The notes under the pieces: generated by a model | Seen by the model: only the letters and a program-made list of their open reading frames with translations | Databases searched by the model: none | Told to the model about the DNA's origin: nothing | Assembly (NCBI GenBank): GCA_964370375.1 | Contig: CAYJIX010000024.1 | Span: forward strand, 1 to 28,959 | Length of the DNA: 28,959 nt | Origin: CAYJIX01 sp964370375 | GTDB taxonomy: Bacteria; Desulfobacterota; Desulfovibrionia; Desulfovibrionales; Desulfovibrionaceae | Direction of reading: 5' to 3' | Shown: positions 1 through 8,861 of the stretch, piece after piece | Position numbering within the stretch: position 1 is the first letter of the stretch | Layout of the letters: each line of letters starts with the position of its first letter | Position numbers and translations under genes: made by a program

Positions 1-663
1 AAAATTTTTCTCTATAAAGGCGGAACGTCAGGCGGAATCAATACAGGAAAAGAGCCTTATTCTGAATTTTACGCTTCTCAACTAGCTTTTGCAATGGGAA
101 TAAATAATATCGACTATAATCTTTCGATGTGGAAAGGTTCTTTGTGTTCAACCTGTGAACTTTTTACTAGTAAAAAAGTATCTTATGTTCCTATTTATGA
201 ATTTGTAAAAGACAAGCCAATTAAAGCTGTTGCTGATTTTATAAAAAGCTTAGGCGAGGAATATTATAATTTTTTTGTTGATATGCTTATCTTTGATGCT
301 CTTATCTGCAATACAGATAGGCACTATGGAAATTTTGGCTTGCTTGTCGATAGCGCCACAAACAAGCCTTTCGCCCTTGCCCCACTGTTTGACCACGGTA
401 TTTCACTTTTTAATGCTGCCATGCCTGGCGACTTTAAAAATATTAAAGAATTAAATACATACGCTCAAACAAGAATTTCTTCTTACAATATTCCTTTTTT
501 GGAACTAGCAAAAATCTTTATTTCTAAGGCTCAAAAGGATAAACTAAAAAAGCTTATCAACTTCAAATTTAAAAAGCACAGCACGTATAACCTACCTGCA
601 ATACGATTAAAGCTGCTAGAAAATTTCATTCAATTACGAGTGAAAGAGCTCCTTGAATTGTAA
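1..663 (+). CDS. HipA-like Ser/Thr kinase, C-terminal part (5' end outside window)
   Basis: The reading frame is open from base 1, so the gene starts upstream of the window; the ATG at 94 is internal. The visible 220 residues contain the hallmarks of the HipA C-terminal kinase fold: a catalytic-loop-like DALICNTDRHYGNFGLL (Asp and Asn of the N-T-D-R-H-x-x-N motif) and, about 25 residues later, PLFDHGISL, resembling the metal-binding Asp motif. HipA proteins phosphorylate cytosolic targets such as GltX in toxin-antitoxin pairs; related single proteins occur in phage and pathogens. The usual N-terminal partner gene (HipB/HipS) would lie outside the window, so toxin function cannot be judged. 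The gene is clearly richer in A+T than genes to its right, which suggests horizontal acquisition. It converges on the kinase gene ending at 735. Family assignment fairly sure; biological role open. Confidence 0.7.
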   Translation, partial: KIFLYKGGTSGGINTGKEPYSEFYASQLAFAMGINNIDYNLSMWKGSLCSTCELFTSKKVSYVPIYEFVKDKPIKAVADFIKSLGEEYYNFFVDMLIFDALICNTDRHYGNFGLLVDSATNKPFALAPLFDHGISLFNAAMPGDFKNIKELNTYAQTRISSYNIPFLELAKIFISKAQKDKLKKLINFKFKKHSTYNLPAIRLKLLENFIQLRVKELLEL

Positions 664-734
664 AAAATTGATAGCAGTCATACGAGTCACTTATGGTATC
701 AACGCCTCCAACGAACGAGTGGTTTTGACGAGCG

Positions 735-3506
735 TTATTCAAGTGGATTATTTGTTCTTGATAGCCAAAAATGTAGTGTTTTATATAGAATGTCGGCATC
801 AATGGGTTTTGTAATATGGTCATTCATTCCGTGTGAGAGGCTTATTTCTTTGTCGCCTTTCATGGCATGAGCAGACATAGCTATTATGGGCAGATCGGCA
901 TATTCTGCTTGTGTGCGTATGTTTTTTGTAGCTGTATATCCATCCATCACGGGCATTTGAATGTCCATAAGTACAGCATGGTATGTATAGTTTTTTAGCT
1001 TTTGCAAAGCTTCATGCCCATTTTCTGCAATATCTATTGTGTAACCTGCAACTTGCAACAGTTCCTTAGCTACAATTTGATTTATTTCATTATCTTCTAC
1101 AAGAAGTAAATGTTTACCTTTGACTGTTTCTGTTATTTCGTTTTGGTCTAGCTGTATATATTGTTCTTGTTGATGAGATGGGTCGTTAAATAGGGGAAAT
1201 GCTGCTGTAAAGGTGAACGTTGTTCCTTTTCCTAGTGCACTTTCAACATTAATATTTCCTTCCATAAGCTTAATAATTCTTTTAGAAATCACTAGTCCTA
1301 AGCCTGTGCCACCGTATTTACGTGTTACAGAGCTGTCTGCTTGCGAAAATGCTGAAAAAAGTTTTTTTTCTTGCTCTGCAGATAAACCTATGCCTGTATC
1401 GCTTACAGTGAATGTGCAATGTAAATCTTTATTATTAAGTATTGTCGTTTCAATTGTAAAGCGAACCTGTCCACCTGAATCTGTAAATTTAATCGCATTG
1501 CTTATAAGATTAAAGATGACTTGTTTTAAGCGTAATGCATCACCAAGGATAAAAGTATTGTTATGATTTTCGCTGTAGGATATGTCAAGGATTAAGCCTT
1601 TTTCAGTGCAAGTATGCTCGTACAGATCAACAACCTCCTTGCCAATGCTGTGCAAAGTAAAGGGGTGCTTTTCTATTTCAAGTTTTCCGGCATCAATTTT
1701 GGAAAAGTCCAAAATGTCATCAATAATACGCATAAGATTTTTTGCGGAGCTTACAATTTTATCTACATACTCTTTTTGTGCGTCTTCTAGATGAGTTAAG
1801 TTTAAAAGATGCAATAACCCTAATATACCATTCATAGGTGTGCGAATTTCATGGCTCATATTAGCAAGAAATTCTCCCTTTGCTTGGCTGCTTTGTTCTG
1901 CAAGTTCCTTGGCGTAACGTAATTCTTCTTCTGTTTCAAGAAGTTCTGCCAGCATTGCCTTGTATTCGCGTAAATCCCTAAGGTATGCAATCGCGCAATT
2001 TTTACCTTGATAAGAGGTACTACGAACACGTATTTCAAAAGGGATTTTTTCAGAAGTAACAGGATGAATAAGTATAAATTCTAAATCATCCTCTAAGCCT
2101 GCAAGGGCATTTTTTAATTTTTCTTTCATAATAGAGAAAGAGGCTTGACCGTTTGGTTGAAATTCTGGGATCGTGTGGGTAAAATTTTCTAAATATGATT
2201 CTTTGTCTTCAAAGCCAAAAAGCTTGAGACATGCTGAATTACAATAGATAAGTTGCGCGTTTTCATCCCAAAAATGTACACCGCTAGGTAAAGCATCCAA
2301 TATGGCTTGATTGCGCAGTTCTGCAGCTTCTGCCAAGGCTTGAGAAGCTTTAATTTCGCGCAAGTCTCGAACATAAGCTAGCACAACTTCTGTATTTTTA
2401 TAAGCACCACGTATAAGCGTTACTTCTGATGGTAGAGGGGTTCCATCTTTTGTGCAATGCATCCATTCAAAGGTGCAACTCCCGGAAGTTATACACTCTT
2501 TTAGGCGAGCATGCGTTTGTAAAAGGCTAGAGCTGCCATCAGGTTGTTTTTCTGGTGATAGTTTATAAAAATTATCTAGATAGCCTTGTTTATCTTCAAA
2601 ACCAAAAAGCTGTACTGAGGCATTGTTGCAATCTATGGGGTTAAAGTTTGTGTCAAAAATATTGGAACCTAAAGGCATGCTTTCAAACATCGTTTTTATG
2701 CGTTCTTCAGCGGCAAGAGCTTTTGCCTCTTTTGCTCGAAGTTCGCGTAAATCATAGATATATTCAGCAACAAAATCCGTATCATCATAAGCAAATCGGC
2801 GCAAAATAATTTGAGTGGGAATGCTGTTGCCCTCGCTATCAAGCCACACCCATTCAATGCTTCTTTGTCCTTCTTCAAAAGCTCTTTCAATCTCTGCGGT
2901 ATTGTAGTACAATGATTCTTTACCGTTTTCTTGATATTTTGGGTAAAATCTTTGCAAGTTTTCGCTGTACTCTATCATGTTTTTTAAGCCTAAGAGGTCA
3001 AGAAAACTTGAATTGCAATCCAAAATACGCTTTCCTCTACTCCACAAACACATTGCTGTAGGCGAAGCGTCTAAAATAGTTTTAAAATTCTTATCGGTAG
3101 AGTATTGGTATTCGCTGGCGACTGCGTTATGCATAAAACCCACTAGGATGGGCATGCATTCATACTGCAAGGTAGTGATGGTATACTCAACAGATTTTTC
3201 CCCTGCCCAAGGAAGGGTATGCATCCAAAAAAAACGGATATAGTTGTTTTGTAGTGCTGCTAGTAAGAAGTCTTTTTTTGCTTGTGCCGAATTGTTTCCG
3301 TTAGGTTGGATGGGCGGACTAAAAGTTTTAAAATTACTTTGCATCTCTTCTTCAGAGTTCACACGAAAAATATCTAAAAAGCTTTTTGAGCAATAAAGTA
3401 TTTTTCCTTCAGTATTCCAGCAACAAATAGGACTTTTATGATTTTTAAACGTGCGCTGCAAAAAAGTGCGCGCCAACATATTTTGTCCATTGCTTATGTT
3501 TAACAT
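735..3506 (-). CDS. Soluble hybrid sensor histidine kinase with four PAS units and a receiver
   Basis: 923 residues, no membrane segment, so it should sense a cytoplasmic signal. Four PAS units at about 22-133, 140-255, 265-385 and 395-515; the last three are close repeats with a Cys-Asn near the start (DCNSS, DCNNA, YCNSA), an E-x-Q-P-[ND]-G or equivalent motif and a YxRDLRE-type ending, while the first is degenerate. Then a HisKA dimerisation domain with the phospho-acceptor in FLANMSHEIRTPMNG (His552), a HATPase with N-box NLISNAIKF and G-boxes DTGIGL and GGTGLGL, and a C-terminal receiver with LLLVEDN, phospho-acceptor Asp848 in LMDIQMPVMDG and Lys of HITKP. No HPt domain, so a phosphorelay partner must be encoded elsewhere. 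Start ATG has AAGG about 8 nt upstream. It is a paralogue of the kinase at 4101-6929 in the same orientation, but nearly 600 bp apart, so probably separately transcribed. Confidence 0.93.
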   Translation of the reverse strand: MLNISNGQNMLARTFLQRTFKNHKSPICCWNTEGKILYCSKSFLDIFRVNSEEEMQSNFKTFSPPIQPNGNNSAQAKKDFLLAALQNNYIRFFWMHTLPWAGEKSVEYTITTLQYECMPILVGFMHNAVASEYQYSTDKNFKTILDASPTAMCLWSRGKRILDCNSSFLDLLGLKNMIEYSENLQRFYPKYQENGKESLYYNTAEIERAFEEGQRSIEWVWLDSEGNSIPTQIILRRFAYDDTDFVAEYIYDLRELRAKEAKALAAEERIKTMFESMPLGSNIFDTNFNPIDCNNASVQLFGFEDKQGYLDNFYKLSPEKQPDGSSSLLQTHARLKECITSGSCTFEWMHCTKDGTPLPSEVTLIRGAYKNTEVVLAYVRDLREIKASQALAEAAELRNQAILDALPSGVHFWDENAQLIYCNSACLKLFGFEDKESYLENFTHTIPEFQPNGQASFSIMKEKLKNALAGLEDDLEFILIHPVTSEKIPFEIRVRSTSYQGKNCAIAYLRDLREYKAMLAELLETEEELRYAKELAEQSSQAKGEFLANMSHEIRTPMNGILGLLHLLNLTHLEDAQKEYVDKIVSSAKNLMRIIDDILDFSKIDAGKLEIEKHPFTLHSIGKEVVDLYEHTCTEKGLILDISYSENHNNTFILGDALRLKQVIFNLISNAIKFTDSGGQVRFTIETTILNNKDLHCTFTVSDTGIGLSAEQEKKLFSAFSQADSSVTRKYGGTGLGLVISKRIIKLMEGNINVESALGKGTTFTFTAAFPLFNDPSHQQEQYIQLDQNEITETVKGKHLLLVEDNEINQIVAKELLQVAGYTIDIAENGHEALQKLKNYTYHAVLMDIQMPVMDGYTATKNIRTQAEYADLPIIAMSAHAMKGDKEISLSHGMNDHITKPIDADILYKTLHFWLSRTNNPLE

Positions 3507-3756
3507 AAAATACCTTAATATTTAAAAATAAAGAAAGCATCTTGTTCAAACAATACGACGCATTTGTGCACAAGAAACATCTATATAGAATCGCTTAAAA
3601 CGTAACATGTTCAAAAAATATTAGCAATACGGAAGTTATGTTTTATGTATGTTTTGCACAGCATAAATTCTATTGTGTTTTTCCAATCCTATAGCACCAT
3701 ATCGCATCAAATCTATGAGCACGGCCTTTCAATAAGCTATGCAAAAAGCAATACCG

Positions 3757-3955
3757 TTAACAGCCTGTTGAAAAAGTCCATTTCCAAAAAAGCTGGTAAA
3801 CCCTTCAGCATATAGTTTTTTTACAGGCTGTTCAAAAGGTGTAAGCTGCAAGAAAGATTATCTTTTTTTTGAGGAAACATAGGGCTCTTATGGTCCATGC
3901 GACGATAAAAAAGCAATCTGACGACGCAGATTGCACTTTTTCAACAGCCTGCTAA
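3757..3955. mobile_element. MITE-like element with 21-bp terminal inverted repeats
   Basis: The 21 bases at 3757-3777 and the reverse complement of 3935-3955 match at 19 of 21 positions and share the core CTGTTGAAAAAGT. Both outer ends are TTA. A third, looser copy (TTACAGGCTGTTCAAAAGGT) sits inside at 3821-3840 in direct orientation to the left end. The right end also contains a perfect 8-bp hairpin, GCAATCTG/CAGATTGC with loop ACGACG (3913-3934). The ~199-bp element has no coding capacity, as expected for a non-autonomous derivative of a transposon; ends of this look are common in IS elements of the IS5/IS1182 type, but I cannot assign a family. The internal copy suggests a nested or rearranged insertion. 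Confidence 0.6.
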
Positions 3956-3981
3956 AGGCCTGCAACTATCACAAACGGTAA

Positions 3982-4010
3982 AGCCAATATGCTTAGTAAG
4001 CATATTGGCT
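3982..4010. repeat. Perfect 14-bp palindrome with one-base centre
   Basis: AGCCAATATGCTTA at 3982-3995 is followed by G and then its exact reverse complement at 3997-4010. It lies about 90 bp downstream of the minus-strand kinase gene ending at 4101. Followed only by TTT on that strand, it would be a weak terminator; the near absence of a loop suits a cruciform or dimeric protein site better than an RNA hairpin. Confidence 0.55.
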
Positions 4011-4100
4011 AGCGTGTTTAAGATGGTGCAGTATAAGGTTGCGGACAACGTCTATGCTTTTTGTTGCTGTTTATTGCCGTTTTGATGTACGCGTTCGTAC

Positions 4101-6929
4101 TTATTCTTCACGATATTTATGAAGCCAGTAGTGCAGGGTGTTGTACAAAATATCTGGTGAAATGGGCTTTGTTATATGGTCGTCCATACCATGTTGTAAG
4201 CTTTTTTCCTTGTCACCAATCATAGCATGCGCTGACATGGCAACAATGGGCAGCTTAGCAAACTTAGCGGTAGCGCGTATTTTTTGGGCGGCAGTTAAGC
4301 CATCCATCACGGGCATTTGAATATCCATCAGCACAAGGTCAAAGTTGGTTGTTTCAAGCATGTCTAAGGCTTCTTGCCCATTGTTTGCAATTTCAACTGT
4401 ATATCCAACGCTTTGCAAGAGCTCTTCGGCAATAATTTGATTGATATGATTGTCCTCAACCAATAAAAGATGCCCGTGATAAAGCTGCGGAGTTTGTTCG
4501 ATGCTAACAGTAGGTGGAGTAACAGTTGCATCACCATCTGCAAGCTTAAACATGGCTGTGAAAAAGAAGCTTGAACCATGCCCCGGTTTGCTTTTCACCC
4601 ATATTTCGCCTTGCATCATGTTCACAATTTTCTTTGAAATGGCTAGGCCAAGTCCAGTGCCACCGTATTTGCGCGTAACTGATGAGTCTGCTTGTGAAAA
4701 CGCCGAAAAAAGATTGGCAATTTGGTCTTCACTTAAGCCAATGCCGGTGTCTTTTATTTCAAAAAGGAATTGCAAATTATTATTTAATTGTTTTGTGCTT
4801 GTAATTAAAACACTAATGCTTCCTTTGCCCGTAAACTTGATGGCATTGCTTACTAAGTTAAGCAAAACCTGTTTTAGGCGTAGGGGATCGCCTAGGATGG
4901 GAGTAGTGGCGTATTCTCCTTCATCTACGATACATTTTAGCCCTTTATCTTCAATAGCATGTCCAAAAAGGCTTTCCATCTCTGAGCAGACATCATGAAT
5001 GGTGAAAAGGGTAGTTTCCATTTCAAGCTTGCCGGCTTCAACTTTAGAAAAGTCTAGGATATCATTAATAATACGCAACAATTCATTGGTAGAAAATAAG
5101 GTTTTTTGCAAATAGTTTTGCTGAACTTTATCAAGGTTGGTGCTGGATAAAATATGTAGTAAACCCAAAATACCATTCATGGGTGTTCGTATTTCGTGGC
5201 TCATGTTGGCTAAAAACTCACTCTTAACCATGGCACTTTTTTCTGCAGCTTCTTTAGATGATTCGATTTCCTTCAGCATAGCCTTAGATTCTCGCAAATC
5301 TCGAACATATCCTATGTAGAACTCTTCATGTTCATTGTGAACATGCGATAGTGTTACATCGATGGGAATATTTTCTCTGTTTGCCCCAAGGGCCATCATT
5401 TCAAAACTTTTTGTAGCACCTTGTCGCACGTCTGAAAATTTTTCCATGATAAACTGTTCGGCAGGCTGTCCATTGGGCTGAATTTCCGAGAAGTGGCTCA
5501 TAACCTTTTCAAGGTATTCATCCTTTGATTTAAAGCCTGACATGCGAACAGCTTCATCATTACAATCAAGAGCTTGTAGCTGTAAGTTCAAGATGTTAAT
5601 ACCTAGTGGCACTCCATTTAAGATAGCCTCGGTGCGTTTTTCAGCCAGTTGCGTTTTTTTGATGCTTTCTTCAATTTCTCGTAAGTCATGAACAAAGGCC
5701 ACAACCATATCTTGATCGTTATGCTTAGCTTTAACTGCTGTTATTTCTGTTGGGATTTCAAGGCCCTCAGGGGTAAGCCCGGTCCAAGAACTTTTAGTTG
5801 AGCCCTCAGTCAACGCTATTTGTATGTGTTCCACCATTTTTTGGGCGGACGGAACCCCGTCTGGCTGAAATTCGGGGTACAGTGTATGAAACATTTTTTG
5901 AAATTCATGTTTATCTTGCACGCCAAATACTCTTGCTACAGCTTCATTGCAATCCAAGAGGTTAACGTCTTTATCCCAAATCATAGTGCCAAAGGGGCTT
6001 GCATCAAGCATAACCTTTGTATATTCGTCAGCTTCACGTATTTTGCGTATATGTTCGTACTGTTCTCGTAAATCCCTTAAAAAGACGAGTAAAACTTTTT
6101 CATCACGTATAAAGCTTGGAATAAATATGGCATCTAGGGGTATTACTTCACCTTGGGTGTTGAGCTGTGTCCAACTTTTACGCAAATAGCCTGACTCAAA
6201 GGCTTCAGTAATATATTGCTGGGCAAGTTCAGCTGATTTTTCGCCATTTGGTTGAAATTCTGGCACTATTTCTTTAAAACGTTTAATAAAATCCTGAGGA
6301 TCTTTAAATCCAAAAAGCCTTGCGGTTTCTTGACTTGCATCAAGCATTACATGGTCTTGCGACCATACTTGTGCGGCTAACGGCATAGTATCAAGCATAG
6401 CCTTCATGCGATCATTGGCCGCTTGCACATTGTCTTGAGCCTTTTTTAACTCTATAACGCTGTTGGCAAGGCTTGTTTCAAGTTCTTTTTGTCTGGAAAT
6501 ATCAACAAAAACCCCAACAAGACCTTTTTCACCCGTTTTAGCACGAAAACCCTTAGTCCAATACATGGCTTGAGCAGTGCCGCCATCAAATTCAAACGTT
6601 GTTTCGTAATGAGTTTCTTCCGCGTTTTCAATAAGGTGCAAGTCTTCAGCTTGATATTTTTTTCGGTCTTCTAAGGATAAATGTTGTAAATCAAGTACGG
6701 TAATGCCTAGTAAGTCATTACTCTTAATGCAAAAATAGTGTTCATAGGCTTTGTTGATGGCACAAAACCTTGCGTCAGCGCTTTTCGCAAAGGTAGGAAT
6801 GGGGATTTCATCCACAAGGGTTTCAAAAAAAGCGAGTTTATGACGTGTCTCTTCAAGTTCAGCTAAAAGCTGGTTATATTCTTCAAGAGAGACTTCAGCC
6901 TTTTGGGGATTGTTGTTTGAAGTTTTCAT
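4101..6929 (-). CDS. Soluble hybrid sensor histidine kinase with four PAS domains and a receiver (paralogue)
   Basis: 942 residues, cytoplasmic. An N-terminal coiled region (about 10-30) leads into a conventional PAS (about 30-150, ending VGVFVDISRQKEL), a short coiled coil, then three PAS repeats (about 170-290, 300-420, 430-550) of the same type as in the neighbour: LDCN near the start of two, E-x-Q-P-[ND]-G in the middle, RDLRE at the end. HisKA acceptor His578 in NMSHEIRTPMNG; HATPase with NLVSNAIKF, DTGIGL, GGTGLGL; receiver with LLLVEDN, Asp869 in LMDIQMPVMDG and HITKP. No HPt or output domain. From the HisKA onward it is very similar to the 735-3506 product, so the pair arose by duplication, with the N-terminal PAS replaced or diverged. 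It has its own ~500-bp upstream region. Signal and partner regulator are not deducible. Confidence 0.93.
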   Translation of the reverse strand: MKTSNNNPQKAEVSLEEYNQLLAELEETRHKLAFFETLVDEIPIPTFAKSADARFCAINKAYEHYFCIKSNDLLGITVLDLQHLSLEDRKKYQAEDLHLIENAEETHYETTFEFDGGTAQAMYWTKGFRAKTGEKGLVGVFVDISRQKELETSLANSVIELKKAQDNVQAANDRMKAMLDTMPLAAQVWSQDHVMLDASQETARLFGFKDPQDFIKRFKEIVPEFQPNGEKSAELAQQYITEAFESGYLRKSWTQLNTQGEVIPLDAIFIPSFIRDEKVLLVFLRDLREQYEHIRKIREADEYTKVMLDASPFGTMIWDKDVNLLDCNEAVARVFGVQDKHEFQKMFHTLYPEFQPDGVPSAQKMVEHIQIALTEGSTKSSWTGLTPEGLEIPTEITAVKAKHNDQDMVVAFVHDLREIEESIKKTQLAEKRTEAILNGVPLGINILNLQLQALDCNDEAVRMSGFKSKDEYLEKVMSHFSEIQPNGQPAEQFIMEKFSDVRQGATKSFEMMALGANRENIPIDVTLSHVHNEHEEFYIGYVRDLRESKAMLKEIESSKEAAEKSAMVKSEFLANMSHEIRTPMNGILGLLHILSSTNLDKVQQNYLQKTLFSTNELLRIINDILDFSKVEAGKLEMETTLFTIHDVCSEMESLFGHAIEDKGLKCIVDEGEYATTPILGDPLRLKQVLLNLVSNAIKFTGKGSISVLITSTKQLNNNLQFLFEIKDTGIGLSEDQIANLFSAFSQADSSVTRKYGGTGLGLAISKKIVNMMQGEIWVKSKPGHGSSFFFTAMFKLADGDATVTPPTVSIEQTPQLYHGHLLLVEDNHINQIIAEELLQSVGYTVEIANNGQEALDMLETTNFDLVLMDIQMPVMDGLTAAQKIRATAKFAKLPIVAMSAHAMIGDKEKSLQHGMDDHITKPISPDILYNTLHYWLHKYREE

Positions 6930-7459
6930 GATATTCTATTCCACTTAATTTTAGATAAAAAAGATATTATTCCAGAACCGATAATAGCACAAGGAAAACC
7001 ACACCAATTCAATCAAATCTTTTATATTTTTTTGTAAGGGGTAGTTATTTCATGAAGAAAATTGAATAGAGTTACATGTCTATGTTTTTTTATTATTTTA
7101 TTCATGTATACTACTAGAATGTAAGGTGCAATGACTTTTGTGCCACCAAAAACGTAACTATTTTATGAGTTACCCGTCAAGAATTTTCAATCAAGATACT
7201 GTGACTCCTCTGCCTTTTTTTGTTAGTGTCAAAAAATCACGAAGATTCAAATGTTTCCTGTTTTTTGTGCAAAGCTTCTAAAGTCGCTTGGCTGCCTTGA
7301 CTTTGCCCTATAATAAAACCAGAATAAGTACATCACCTTGCAATAAAAATAAGGAGTGCTCAAAAACCATTAGTGCATGTGTAGTTCTTGCCGTAAGAGC
7401 ATGTGTTTTATAGAAATATTTGTGGTGATGAGAAAATACTACAGCCTAATGAGGAAGTT
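6930..7459. other. Divergent intergenic region, kinase / HD hydrolase
   Basis: About 530 bp, very A+T-rich, between divergent genes, so it should hold both promoters. I see a small inverted repeat GTAACT-N8-AGTTAC at 7154-7173 and a TATACT-like -10 candidate near 7107, but no well-spaced -35 partner. No small gene with a convincing start and ribosome site is visible. Confidence 0.4.
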
Positions 7460-8041
7460 ATGAAGCAGAACTGGGATCAGGATGTATATCTTTTGGCATG
7501 GCAATTTGCAATAAAAGCGCATGGCAATCAGACGTGCCCGGCTGCTGTTGAAGGGGAGCGTATGCCGTATGCTGCTCATTTGGGCAGTGTAACCATGGAA
7601 GTTGTTGCAGCTCTTCATAGCAATCCCAACTTAGACGGCAACCTTGCAATACAATGTGCGCTTTTGCATGATACGATTGAAGATACTGATGTTGATTATA
7701 CAATGATAGAAGAGCATTTTGGACGTAATGTTGCCAGTGGTGTGCTTGCCCTGACAAAGGATAAAAAGCTTCCGACAAAAAAAGAGCAGTTGCTGGATTC
7801 CTTAGAAAGGATCATATTACAGCCGCATGAGGTGTGGATGGTTAAGCTTGCTGATAGAATAAGCAATTTACAGCCACCCCCTTTGCATTGGAATGGTGCA
7901 AAGTGCCAGGCGTACCGCGAAGAAGCCCAGCTTATCCATGACTATCTTCATGCATCCAATGCGGTTTTATCACAAAGGCTTGCAGAAAAAATAGAAGGTT
8001 ACAAACAGTACATGGATTTTAAGAACAACACGCCTGATTGA
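7460..8041 (+). CDS. SpoT/MESH1-like HD-domain phosphohydrolase (putative small alarmone hydrolase)
   Basis: 193 residues from the ATG at 7460, chosen because GAGGAAG lies just before it; a GTG at 7403 would add 19 residues of no family character. The HD pattern of RelA/SpoT hydrolase domains is present: His40 (AAHLGSV), His70-Asp71 with Glu74-Asp75 (LLHDTIEDTD) and a later Asp in VKLADRISNLQPP. The family binds Mn2+ and removes the 3'-pyrophosphate of (p)ppGpp. No synthetase, TGS or ACT domain follows, so this is a stand-alone hydrolase rather than a Rel protein. No synthetase gene is adjacent, so alternative nucleotide substrates (NADPH has been shown for MESH1) are possible. It is separated from the next gene by 138 bp. 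Confidence 0.85.
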   Translation: MKQNWDQDVYLLAWQFAIKAHGNQTCPAAVEGERMPYAAHLGSVTMEVVAALHSNPNLDGNLAIQCALLHDTIEDTDVDYTMIEEHFGRNVASGVLALTKDKKLPTKKEQLLDSLERIILQPHEVWMVKLADRISNLQPPPLHWNGAKCQAYREEAQLIHDYLHASNAVLSQRLAEKIEGYKQYMDFKNNTPD

Positions 8042-8179
8042 AAAACACAAAATGCGAAGCAATCGTGTTAGAGCGTTGCTCACTGTAAATACCTTTTATA
8101 AAAAACAAGCTCTTGCGTTGCTTTTTTTCATAAAAGAGCAAAAGAAAAACGTCTTTCAAGCCATATAAAGAGGGCAAAC

Positions 8180-8692
8180 ATGTGGATGTATGAAAAAACA
8201 GCCGACAACAGCGCGCGGTTTGTCCTAGGAACTAAAGGGAACCGTCCGTTGGTATGCTTTGGTATCAACCCAAGCACCGCAGAACCCAATGCTCTTGACC
8301 CAACTCTTACATGCGTACAAAGGGTTAGCCGCGACAATCCACAATTTGATTCCTTTATTATGTTTAATGTTTACCCTCAAAGGGCAACAAATCCCAATGA
8401 TTTACACGCACACTTTGAGCACACGCTTAAACATGAAAATGAACGCCATATTTCAATGCTGGTTGCGGGAAAAAAGCTGCTCTTGTGGGCGGCATGGGGT
8501 GCACTCATTGAAAAACGGCCGTACCTTAGGCAGCTTGTCCATGATATAGTAACACTGCCGGCTCTTGAACAATGCACATGGGTTTCGCGAGGGATGGTTA
8601 CAAAAAAAGGCCATCCGCATCACCCGTTGTATGTTAAAAGCGACTGTCCCTTAGAATATTTTAACATGGAACAGTATATCAAAAACCTGTGA
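8180..8692 (+). CDS. DUF1643 family protein
   Basis: 170 residues starting MWMYEKTADNSARFVLG, with AGAGGG five bases before the ATG. The family core is recognisable: CFGINPSTAEPNALDPTLT near the N-terminus, FNVYPQRATNP in the middle, then LLLWAAWG and a C-terminal KKGHPHHPLY segment. DUF1643 proteins are small, soluble and of unknown function, frequently found in accessory regions and phages; the conserved Asn-Pro-Ser-x-Ala and Gly-x-Pro-x-His-Pro motifs look like an active site, but no reaction is established. It stands alone, followed by the scaffold gap. Confidence 0.85.
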   Translation: MWMYEKTADNSARFVLGTKGNRPLVCFGINPSTAEPNALDPTLTCVQRVSRDNPQFDSFIMFNVYPQRATNPNDLHAHFEHTLKHENERHISMLVAGKKLLLWAAWGALIEKRPYLRQLVHDIVTLPALEQCTWVSRGMVTKKGHPHHPLYVKSDCPLEYFNMEQYIKNL

Positions 8693-8723
8693 TGCCTTAA
8701 TAAAGATAAAGGGTATTCATAAA

Positions 8724-8761
8724 GGATGTTAGCGGCAGAAGCACTGAACGCTTTATTTTAC
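8724..8761. repeat. 38-bp direct repeat, left copy, abutting gap
   Basis: These 38 bases, beginning GGATGTTAGCGG and ending TTTATTTTAC, are repeated exactly at 8862-8899 on the other side of the N run. Either two contigs overlap here and were not joined, or the missing sequence is a repeat array whose unit begins and ends with this sequence. Confidence 0.85.
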
Positions 8762-8861
8762 NNNNNNNNNNNNNNNNNNNNNNNNNNNNNNNNNNNNNNN
8801 NNNNNNNNNNNNNNNNNNNNNNNNNNNNNNNNNNNNNNNNNNNNNNNNNNNNNNNNNNNNN
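8762..8861. other. Assembly gap (100 N)
   Basis: Exactly 100 unknown bases, the usual filler for a gap of unestimated size, placed between the 3' ends of the convergent DUF1643 and hemerythrin genes. The true length may be anything, including minus 38. Confidence 0.97.

Larger units (their letters stand above)
3507..4100. other. Non-coding stretch between the two kinase genes
   Basis: 594 bp without a credible gene. It holds the MITE-like element at 3757-3955 and the perfect palindrome at 3982-4010, described separately. The remaining 250 bp next to the 735-3506 gene are A+T-rich and should contain its promoter, but I cannot point to a convincing -35/-10 pair. Confidence 0.6.

Noticed and set aside
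626..823. Small minus-strand gene overlapping the HipA-like and kinase 3' ends
   Set aside because: Overlaps both convergent genes, no ribosome site and no family resemblance.
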